Of a stretch of DNA of 64,000 nt, positions 24,201-36,200 are shown one piece after another (the first letter of the stretch is position 1; every line of letters begins with the position of its first letter). The stretch comes from Apostichopus japonicus (Eukaryota > Echinodermata > Holothuroidea > Aspidochirotida > Stichopodidae): contig NC_092571.1 in NCBI RefSeq assembly GCF_037975245.1, positions 11,541,917 through 11,605,916 on the forward strand, read 5' to 3'. A program made the translations under genes and the position numbers. The notes under the pieces are model-generated. The model did not search any database and was not told the origin of the DNA. It saw only the letters and a list, made by a program, of their open reading frames with translations.

Positions 24201-27200
24201 ATCCCATCCCCCTCCCACCCCTCCTCTCTCCATCCCTTCCTCCCTCCACCCCCTCCCTATTCACCCCTCCCCTCTTCCACCCCCCCCCTCATCTCAAGCT
24301 CAATAATAGGTACCTGAGTATATCAAAAATTAACAAAAAGAAGAAAATTAATAGATTTACATCTTGGAAAGCATTCTGCACCACCTGGCTTCACCAAATC
24401 CACCCGATTGGCTAGATGGTGGCAAATTTTACACAGCGCCCTCAGTGTGTCTGTTCTCATCACATCGAAGTCTTTGTTATAATAAACCGTTCCCTATGAG
24501 GAGATAAACGTTAATTTGTTATTCACACCGAAAGCTAAGAGATGAATATTTACTTGTAATTCATGCATGTCACTGACTGGGTGTGGTTTAATATTTGACC
24601 TGTCAATATGGTTCTCCAGTGTTTTTTATTTTTACTTTTATTTTTGTCTTTTTTTGTCCTTTTTTTTGCAGAGGGTGCCATCCTATCGGTCCTGATCTAC
24701 GATGATTTTGGACAGATCTCTGACACAAAGAAACAGGATTACATGTAAGGGCTCAAAAGCATACGACATACCAGAGGAACTAGCATACAGACGTGCTAGG
24801 TGCATAACTAGTTTCGAAGTACCAATCATGCAGTTTGGCCGAACAAAATAATGCATTAGAAAACACGAGTCAAGGCAGATCTTAAAACACATTGTTTAAC
24901 TTTAATTGAAACTTCAAAAATATCTTTCAAAAGATCTCTCCTTAAAATAATTAAGAACGAAATTAATAACAAATAATAGGCCTACTGGTGGTGATCCTAT
25001 CGTGTGGTGCATATATGGATCCCAGTCAGAAAGCGCCAGCTAATCAAGATTTGTGAAAACACGTGGGACCAATAATGACAGCGCCCTCTATTTATGTTGG
25101 GCAACATTGGAGAGCACCCCCATTGATCAAGAGTCATAGAAGAATATTTAAAGGAGAAAGTTATCATTCACACATAACAGAGGTAAGTAATGCTTTTTGC
25201 CAATTATTAACTGTGAAGCTAGACAAGTGTGAAGTCATTGCAGACATGCATACTGAAATTAGTTTTTGTTTCTCCTCACACTCGGCATGCAAATCCAATA
25301 TTTTAATTTTTTACTCTTTCAAAATAATATAAAACTGTTAGCAAACTGCTAATCCACTAGAGAGCTTGTGTGATAGAATGTGTAAAAGTAAGTTGGCCTG
25401 ACGTTTCGATCCTAGCAGGATCTTCTTCAGAGGCTAAAAAAAAAAGAAAAAAAAAAAGCCTCTGAAGAACATGCTGCTAGGATCGAAACGTCAGGCCAAC
25501 TTACTTTTACACCTTTTTTTAATATTCTTTCACGACGAAACACATGGGAATATCAATTTATCAATGTATTTTAATACAACAAAATTCATAGGTAACGTTC
25601 GAGTCATACCCAAACGCATTTCAAATCGTTGGGGTGTAAAAATAATGAAGGATAACGAAAAGCTTTATTCATTGATATATGCCACCTATGGCCTTGACTA
25701 AACCTTGTGAATAAACTATACATACCTTAGAATCACTTAGAATTGTATGATGGGACACGGTCCCTCTGTCCAGCCGACTGAGGCCGAACACGACGTAGAC
25801 CGTCGCTGTGTTCCGTAAGATTGGCTTCGCGGCTGGAGGCCGGCAGCTGTGCTTCTCACAGGGGTCATAACCCTCTTGAGGTGAATTCTTGTCGAGTTGG
25901 CTGCTTCTCGGCGGGGAGAGAGTACCCAGTGGCATCTTTGTCGACTTTGGCAAAGAAGGTTCTCTTGGCTCTGGTCAAAAAAAAAAAAAATGAGGAATAA
26001 TTTGGCTTTCAAAATCAGATTATTTCCAAAATGTATAAAGCATGCCACATTGGCAGTCAACCCACTAACTGGTAGCTATATGCGTGGAACGTACATCCTG
26101 GGTTGCCCTATAGCTGGAGGTCATGCAGCTTTGATAGAAGAAAATAGTCCAACACAGTGCACCAATTTTCGAATACCCCAAATATTTATCAATATAGTCC
26201 AAATAAGTGACTTCAGGTGTAAATTCATTTCTCAAATACAAAGTCTGAAAATACAGCGAGAATTTTTTTTTATTATAAGTGTTACAAAAAAAATGTCAGT
26301 TTTCAGATCGAGTCAGTCTTTGCTACAATGACTGCATAACTGCACAGAATGTTCTATGTGTAGGATGCATGTATATGTTTCTTGTACTTGAGAATAGCCA
26401 GAACCTGAGGCAGGGCTGCATTTACCATTGGGCCATATGGGTCTGGATCTAGGGTGCCCAATTGAAGGGGCCCTGATGTTCAACTACAAAAAAAAGGGGA
26501 GGGGGGGGGGACATAGCTTATTAGATACATTTCACTAAATATATCTTTAGATAAAAACAAGACTGGCTTTGGTAAATAGGTAATCAAGCTCTGCATGGCT
26601 GTAGGAATATAACATTCAAGAGTGTTGAATTTGCAGATAAGTTTTCAAATAGACAATTACCTTTTTTTCAGTGATTCTTTGCTTTGGAGGATTTGTAGTT
26701 CATTGCTTGTCACAGTTTGAGCATCGGTGACAATTAAATGACTTTCCAGCATATTTGGTGGCAATACTGAACAGATTTTTGCATCCTCAATTAAGTACTA
26801 GAGTATTCAGGGACATGACAACAAAATGTGTAGTGTATTAAAAAATCATTTAAACCTCCCTCTCCCCTCCCAACAGCCATAAGTGGCAGTCAAAATAGCA
26901 GCTAGTGTGCTAGGAAACATCAATAAAACGAAAGGAATGAACACACACAAAGCAAGGTCAAAAAAAATATATATATATTTTCTTAACTTTTTAATTATGA
27001 TCATATGTATGCAACTATCATTTGGTGCCAGAATGGGACCTCCCACCCCCCCACCCCTCCCTCCCACCCCCACCCCTCCCTCCCCCATCCTGAAAGCTGT
27101 AGGACATCTATTAGTAATGGACTTTAACCTTTCATACAATATGTTTTACAAGTTTGGTAAAGAAACATATACTGACTGTCACATGCTCTTCTGTATACAA

Positions 27201-30200
27201 CCCTAAGATTAACCTCGCTGAGGCAGCTTTCGTGTTTCAGGGAGCACTCGTTGACATGGGTGACCCCAAGGTTATCACAGACTGGATCCAACCGTTCCGA
27301 ACATGAGAAATCACAGGAACAGATGGGACCAACCTCTGGCTCCTCCCTGCAGACGGCATTGTACCTGCAATACGTAGTGGCACATGAAGGCTCTGTTTGA
27401 AGCAAAAATGAAAACGTCCATTTTTAAGTAAAAACAACTGAGGACACTTTTGTATTATAAATTTGTAGTTTGCATGATTCTGTCATCACAAACAATGTGC
27501 CTAGTTTTTTTTAACCTTCCTTGGACTGACACCTACTTAAATATGGAATTTTGTCTGAAATACATACCTTTTTATACAACTATAGCTATGATTTGAAAAC
27601 ACATCCAGTAAACAAATTGTGATATTTATCGGCGAACAATGCACATGTGACTGGCTGAAATGCCGACATGTCCGAGTGAGGATACAATGGGTAGCGGCTT
27701 TAAGTCTTTCCCAATTATGGCACACAATATTTTGAAGCTCCCAGTAATGGATTGGTTCTGCTTTACCATATAATAGGTACTCAGCCAATTACTAAATGCA
27801 TTGCAAACTGCTTCAATTAAACTGGACTGAACTGCCAAATTTGTTACTTCTAGCTTTTAAAGGGTGTGAAGACTCACGCACAAAAAAAGGTCTGATGCCG
27901 GTAATCTGACCAAGTTTTGAATGAGGTGTAACAGAAGTGTTAGACACCACCATCGAACCCAGAAAATACACACACAGCAGCTTGGGAGGGAGGGAGGGAG
28001 GTATTTGTTTCTGTACCATGTATATATATAGCTGCTGCACCCAAACCACAAACAAAACCACTAACCTGCAAGCTAAGGGATTAATATTTCATGAGGAACA
28101 TATTCAATCACACCACAATCACACTGTCTATTCTGCACTGCAGTCAAAGCAAGCAAGATCACATTCTATATAAAACTCACTGAGTTGCATTTTACTTTTT
28201 ATGTATATCTTACTTTCAGTCAAAATCGTTGGTACTTTCTGATGTCCGTTACCGGTCGGTGGACGCCTTGTGGTCACAGATGTTTCAGGTATATGAAGAA
28301 TGGACTTGGTAGTTGCTTGGTGTTTAGGTGTCATAGGTTTGTGCTTGGGTGCAGGCAAGGGAGGGACTGTTGCCTGCACTACAGGGTTTGTTACTACCTG
28401 GGGTGGTTGGTAATATCCAGAACAGGATTTGCAGGAAATATCTTCAGCACTAAAGTTGTAGGCTAGATCTAACAGCCTTTGGAGGTTAGTATCTTCTTGG
28501 AACAGAGCTGGCGGACGAGTTGCAGGCTGGATTTGAGAGACGAGGCCTGCCGTGATGACTACTATGATGACATAACAAGCTGGAAAAATGCAGGCAAAAC
28601 AATAACTGATTAATGATGAAGGATTGAATCTGCCAAATTAAAGGAATAAGTCAGAGATGTTTCATATTAATCATAGCTGATCAAAAAATGCAAAGCAACA
28701 TTTCACCGAAAGCATATTTTTCATTTTATTGCATTTATTTGTTATTTCTCCTCAATATACAGGTTTAACAGTAAATAGTTACTACATAAATGTAAATACA
28801 ACAAGGATAAAACCTTGCAAGACTTAACGAGTAGTGCCACTCTCTATCAAAGGAAAATATGTCAAAAGACAAAACAAAAACCTTCCCCATATACTCCCGG
28901 GGAAGGAAGAAAGAAAGTATGATCGTAACATATTGAGAAAAAAGAAAATCAACTGAAAAGAGGAACATATCTAAGATCAGAGAACAATGAAAGGAACAGT
29001 CTTAATAGTTACTTGAATAGAATGAGCTGAGATTCTTTTTAAACGAGTGTGACTGGTGAAACAAAATTTCTCAGAGTATTAGGCAAAGAATTCCAACACG
29101 TAATAGCAAGATAACATAAACTATGTTTTGTAATGTTAGTCCTAGGATGTGGCTTGTGCATGTTGTTGGCCTGTCTCGTATTGTGTATGTGTAATTCTTT
29201 GTTGTGAGTAAAAAAATATCTTTGAAGACGGGTGGATTAAGTATTATGATAAGCAAAAGTGGCTATATTAACATTGATTAAGTCAGGAAAATTGAGAATA
29301 TTGACTGAAGCGAATAGCTTGCTAATGTGATCATTGTAGTTAGCAGAAAATGTATGGCGAATTGCTCTTTACTGGAGAGTGAAAAGTTTTATAATATTGT
29401 AAAGCATTGTACCAGACCAAACTCTGTGCAGTGATGTATTTATATTCTAACGTAAATGTATACTCCTGTCTATCACGGCATGATGATGTATCTAGGGTAA
29501 TTATCAGCCGATAATTTACATAATATCACTCTGGGCACTCAAAATTGGAAAGTTTTGAAGGAAGAATTAAACTATCAATTGACGATATTCGGCTAGTGTC
29601 AAAGGCTGGCAAGACAAAGCAGTTTTTGATAGTGTGAGTAACATGATAATCCCACATAGACCGATAATGTGGATTACCTGACTCCCTCCAATGGCTTGAG
29701 TAATATGAATAATCCCACACAGACTGATAATGTGGATTACCCGTCCCTCCAATAGTGTGAGTAATATGATAATCCCACACGGACCGATAATGTGGATTAC
29801 CCGTCCCTCAGTCCAATAGTGTGAGTAATATGATAGTCCCACACGGACCGATAATGTGGATTACCACTTCCTCCAAAAGTATGAGTAATATGACTATAAT
29901 CCCACACTGACCGATCATGTGGATAAGCACTCCCTCGGATAGTGTGAGTAATATGACTATAATCCCACATGCACCGATGTGGATTACCACTCCCTCCAAC
30001 AGCTTGAGTAATATGATCATCCCACATGGACTGATTTTGGAAACTTTTTATTTAAAATGCATTTAAATGATGTTCTTACCTATGATAACCCAACGGCCTT
30101 TTACGACAGGTTCAGCAACAAACTTCCTAAGGAAGGCTCCTATAAATCTTGTCAGGCTGGCAGTCTCTTGTTTCTCATCTGGGATCTTTTTAACGTCATC

Positions 30201-33200
30201 GACAGTTGTGTTATCGAAATGTTGACGTAGAACTGTGTCGTCCATATTATCCCGTCCCTCTGGTAGGTCTGTTCAAATTGTTGAGAAAAACAGGAAAGGT
30301 ATAAAATAGGAGTAAATCTTTTGAAAAAAAACTTTGATTTTCTATTAAAAGGAATTCCTAACAACAAAATGCAATGTATATAACCAATGATAGCATAGTA
30401 CAAGAAATTTATATAAAAAGCAAACTTTCATACTTTTATCGTATAAGTAGTATAAATAGCAATTGTTTAAGTATTTAGGCCTAAGTGGAAGGGATTCTGA
30501 AAAGAAGGAACAAAAAAGTTGTAAGATTGCAAAGATGAGCAACAAAAAATATAAACAATTGAACTATATGTTAATCAGAAACAAGTCATGATGAAAATGG
30601 TGATTTTTTTTAGATAACACCAAACTTCCATCCCTAAAAATGAACATTTGTAGCTGTTTTGGGGGTTGGGTTACTACCTGTTACTCTTACCAAGTCATTT
30701 AATATTTTTCACTCTAAACTGATTAACTCCTAAATCTAGGATGACCATAGAAAGTTGTAGATCGTTAGGAACGACCGCTGCAGGCATGCAGTTACTTCAG
30801 ATCGTATTACATAACCATTTTTATTGAGGAGTGACCCCAATTTGGACATCAAAATTCTTAACAGACACTAAAGTGCACTGAATTTAACAATGAAATGTCC
30901 TCAGTGAAGGGAATCCATTTGATATTACCTTCAGAATGTGTTTTTTTTTTTTTTTGGTGACATTGAAAATGAGCAACCTTTACTTAATATTTTAGTGTGA
31001 TGGATCACATAAATTATTTCCTTTGTTCTACGAAAGTCTTGACTTTCACCCCTTTTGGAATATTCATTAATTCATATATAGCTTGTTGCCATGCAAGTAC
31101 TGTTTTGGTAATGAAAGGTGTCCTTTGTCTACGAATCACGCCTCACGTATTCGACCTCTTGCATAACTTCTTGATTTTACCACAAATCCACGCGCCACTT
31201 GCTATAGAATCTGCCGACAGGAAGAGTCTATTCAAATATCCTCGCTGTCTTTATCATTATTTTGACCAGGAATTAACTAGTGTCTCACTCTGTACTAGCT
31301 ATCGATATGTGTACAAACATTGTTGCTGTTTGCTCCACAGCCTTATTCTTATGCTTATAATTATCCTTATACTTATATTTCTTTGAAAGCACTAATCCTG
31401 GCCATTATACCCAGTGATATTCTGGAAACCTCGATAGAGAGACGAAAGATAAATTTTTGCTTGTTAATTCATTTTTTTTGAGTCTCCACATTAGCATATT
31501 TTCAGGCAACATATGACATCAAAATTGCCTTACCTCGTGTGCCAAGCTCCTCATCAACAACATCTGGCAATCGAATGACATCATCGTCGAGGGGTCCACC
31601 AGTCGGAGGGGATGAAGGTGATGACACTGCAGAGAGGACCATGGGTCCATCGAAACCTTGATTGATAGCTCCAGCAACAGCAGTCTGCTGAAAATCTGAA
31701 GGAGTCTGGATAATGTCCGATGACTTCCGGCTTATTTTTCTGAATCTATGACATTAACAAACAGGAATGAAAGCTAGAATCACAAACATTTTTATCATAA
31801 ATCATTGGTACATTATAAAGCAGAAACAAAATTGAGAGCCCTTACAGAAAAACAAGCTCGAAGTAAACTTGCATAAGCTTGAATTTCCTTGCATGGGCAA
31901 GCTAGCAAACTGGCTTGCACTTTCATGAAGCATGCTTGTGCAAGCACGCAAAGCAAGCGGCAAGCTTGCATGCTTCAGACGCTCGTTTGAGGTTTTAGTT
32001 TGTAATAAGGTAGCTTTGCGCAAGCTTAATCTGTCTAGCTTACACAATCTTATTTGGTAAGCGCTTGCACAAACATATTTTGGTATGCTTGCGCAAGCGT
32101 ATTTTGTCATGCTTGCGCAAGCGTACTTTGGTAAGCTTATATCGCGTATAGCAAATTAGCTGGAATTCAGGTTCAACTGTAAGCAAGCAGCATGCTTGCA
32201 GCAGTCATGCTTGCAAGCTAATCTTTTCTGTATTAAGGGAGACAAGTAAAAACCACAACAAACACTTAATTATTCATAGCAACTATATACCAGTCTATAA
32301 AAGTAAACAAAATAAACAGACAAGCATGATGTAACAGTAGAATAGTATGGACTCCCTCACAAAATCTCACAAGTGCTAGAAAAATAATAACTGTAGGTGG
32401 TCATTTATGAAGAAGTTGGTAACGTTAAGTGACATAAACCTGTCAGGAAATGCACTTTAACCGTAGGTCAGCTGTGTTTTGAAATCGTCTGAGTTTAGTG
32501 GCAGTGACGAACTTATTACATGAAATGACATCTGCCATCATTAATGTTTCTAAATAATCTTAATATGTCACGAAAAGTGATGGTCGACTTACAAGATTTG
32601 CTCGCAATGAAGATACTTGTGCCAAAGAGCGAGGGCAGCAGGCATGATAAGGAGGACTAATATCCAGCAGAAACTAATGATGAACGTCATAAATAGGCCA
32701 AACTGGTAAACAGCGGGTATCTGAAAGTTTGAAAGATTACGACAAACATCAAAAATCAAAAGGTCACCATTATTGCAGCCAACTTCAGCTTGGTCCAATC
32801 AAACATTTGTCCAAAAAATGCCAACACAAGTTATACTGAGGTCTTTTCATCAGACAAAATGGTTAAAAAAATGATTAAATGTTGACCACCAGTTGACACA
32901 ATGGTACAACCCTTAATCAGACGGAATCAGAAGTTGGAGAAAAAATAGAGGGCGTCTGACAATAATTGCTTGGCTGGATTCATTGTGTGGCCCCTTTAAG
33001 CTACTGACAGCTAAGGAAGTTCATCCCGATGTAACATCATATCATAGAAAACTTTTATCATTGATGCAATATGGGTTAAATAGCAGATCCAGGATGTCTC
33101 AGAAGAGAGGTTTGTGGGAGAGGATAGATATCAGAATAGATACTACCAACGTAGTGGCGTGTAATAATTAAAACATTGGTAAAATGCAAGTAATGCCTGT

Positions 33201-36200
33201 GAATGTAGTTTGCTAAATTTTTCAGCTATGCACTTGTTTGAAGCAAAATTATGTTTGCAGCTAATATTTATTGCCATAGAAAGATTCCAAAGTGGGTTCT
33301 AACAGGGAAAAGACCCCACCGTCATCACTGATTCAGACATGTGACCGATATGGTTAAGACAAATCCCCTCTTCCCACCCTCACCCAACCACTCCCACCCA
33401 GTGTAGAAAATTGCACCCCCCACTACTGAAAGAAAAATAAATTGCGTGCCAAGAAATATTTGGTTATATTTTTGGGGCAAGTCGTTACAGCCTCCCCCCC
33501 CCCCCAAATCAAATTGTGCCCCTACGCCTATGATATTTCCACCTTTTGAAATCTACTGCCTTGGACCTGTATACTGAAATACCCAAAATTTCTGTGACAT
33601 GTAGTCAGTACAGAATACAGAACAGAATAAAAAAAAAAGAGAAAACGGTCGAAATGGACTGAAAAGAAATCACAATCTATAAATTTGCTAATAAAAACAA
33701 CTTCATTCAGTTCAGATTCTTATTAGTAACTGGAAAATATTCATGCCTGACGACATACATCAATTTCGTCATGTTTCTCTAAAAAGTGGTTATTTTTATT
33801 AACCTCATTCTCCCATTTCAACGCCCCCTAAACCCAGCACCCTGGGCACGTGCCCTCCCTTGACCCCCTCCCCTAGCTACGTCACTGCTCCCACCTACTT
33901 CCCAGTAATGCTAAAGTTTTAATCAACAAGTGTCTAACTGACACACTGTCATACAGGTCTGTTAATTCACATGTACCTGAGAGGCCATGTTAGCTCCAAA
34001 TGCTCCAGCAGTAGTGAAGGAGGTGAAGAAAGTGGCTACCCCTGCAACTTTAATGGTATGAGCCATCCTCAACTTCAAATCAGTGAACTGTACAGCTTGT
34101 CTGAATGTGTTGACAAATACGAAGACGTCGTCGACCCCTGCGAGGACAGTAAGAACGACGGCACATTTAGAAAATGAAATTAAAAGAAAACTCAATCCAA
34201 TCAACACATCCCAAAAATCTGGGATAGAATTAGATTGCTACTATCAGTCAGTACACCCGAAATGCCCCCTGTTTTGTTAATCTAACACAAAGTATTCATT
34301 AGCACAACCTTGCAATTAGGGTACTTATGTGGACCTAAGTTATAGTCTAATTATATATCTCACTATGCACCATTTGACATCTACTTTTTATTTTAAGTCA
34401 GTCCTGGGAAATGTTGAAACTAAGACACACACTCCTAAGCTGTGTGCTAAACAAATGGATGGCTAAAAAATGACAGAGGAATTTGATTCAGTTCTCAACA
34501 TTGAGTCACATTTCCAAATTGATTAATTATAATTAAGACACATGCAAAAGGCAAATTTGAATACTTAAAAAGTTCAATTTTTATCTACTTTGGCTTTTAC
34601 TGTCAAGTAATGATACTTGGGTATTCTAGCTAATAAAATACTACTTTGTTGTATCATATGACATAAAAATAATTGTCAAAAACCTAGAAAGGAAAATGCT
34701 GCTTTAATTTACATACCAATTCCAATCACCACAAATGCAGAGGCCAGATTGAGCAATCCGAGGGCTTCTATTCCACAAATCACGTGATAACTGAAATAGG
34801 CCCAAGAGAAACTAGCCAAAATGCTGATGATACCACACAATGTGAGCCACACTGAGAAAGATGTCAGAACAAAGAGCAAGGTTGCTATTGCGGCAAGAGT
34901 AGGGATGGCCAATAACAGATCATGGCGGATTGTAGCCGAGATTTCCGAATCGAATATTTCATTCCCGCCATAAAGAACATCGACGGTACTGTTAAGAATC
35001 AATAAAAGATGTGTTGAGATGATGATGATGATGGAAACATATGAAAACATATTTTGTATATAGAGTGTCAACCTCCAGAATACTAATATGCCCCTCAATC
35101 CTACCTCTTGCTCGAAAGGTCTACAAGAGGGATACCTGAATTCAAGTCGCTACATTTTCACTGAACAAGCAGCAATCATAGCAATGAATATGGAAACATA
35201 TGGCAATGCAAAAGCAGCATCTTCGTTTATTCTGTATAGTATAGGTCTTTTATAGATACCTAAAACTGAATGGTAGGATGATGAAGACTAAAAAATGAAA
35301 AATAAACTGGAGGCAAAATTTGTTTCGAATATTATTCGAATGTTAACCTTTTTAACTTTGTCTTCATTTTCTGGCAAGTCGTTACAGCCCCCCCCCCCCT
35401 AAATCAAATTGTGCTCCTACGATATTTCCACCTATCGAAATCTACTGCCTTATCTAATAATCTAATACCCGAAATTTCCATGACATGTAGTCATTACAAA
35501 TACAGAACAGAATTAAAAAAAAAAGAGAAAACGGTCGAAATGAATTGAAAAGAAATCACAATCTATACTGTACTCTAGGCAGACATGAATAATTCATTAT
35601 AATTCATGAATTTTCATAACACACCCACGTTTGCACACTCATGTTCACCTTCATGATGGCAATTTTTAAAAGTCAATGCATTTCAAAGGAAAAGAAGAGA
35701 TGCAAAGAGTAAGCTTTACTTTAGAAAAGATACAACAACAAACCATTAATGAAATATACAGTAGATTCCAACTTGTAAGCTTATAGCTGTGACAAACAGA
35801 GTCATAAACAAGACGCCAAGCGTCAACTCAGTATGTTAAAAATATATGACCACATTCTGGCCCTTGTCTTTTTCAAGTATCTTTGATAATCATGAAAACG
35901 GAGAGATCTTGAGCCTGTCGTTAACCTAAAATTGTCTTGCAAAAGTGGAGATATCATTTGGCAATGTTTGCCTACTCTGTAACTATCCCTTAGGAATACA
36001 CAACCAAATATAGAACACACAAGTGGTGGAAGGAATGATATAAATCACGGAACGAAAAGAAAAATGTTTGAGAATTAAGTCGTAAAATGAATGACGTCTA
36101 GTTCCATGTATCAAACAAATATAGCATTGAGTGGTTGATGGAACTGTATATTCAAAACTGCACATAAAGCACACGTTTGTGAAGTCAGAAAAATAGCATA

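Noticed and set aside
24082-24415. Pro/His-rich open frames on the plus strand
   Set aside because: Low-complexity CCCC/CCTC tracts produce them; no conserved motif, and they overlap DISP3 exon 12 in antisense.
25897-26331. 144-codon plus-strand frame
   Set aside because: Antisense of DISP3 exon 11 joined through a poly-A run into intron; no motif.
27537-27790. Possible extra DISP3 exon (minus strand, with HFSQSH... string and AAAAG|GTATGT donor)
   Set aside because: Its donor phase (2) does not fit the phase-1 neighbours, and a similar string is found at 6800-7050, so it is a dispersed repeat.
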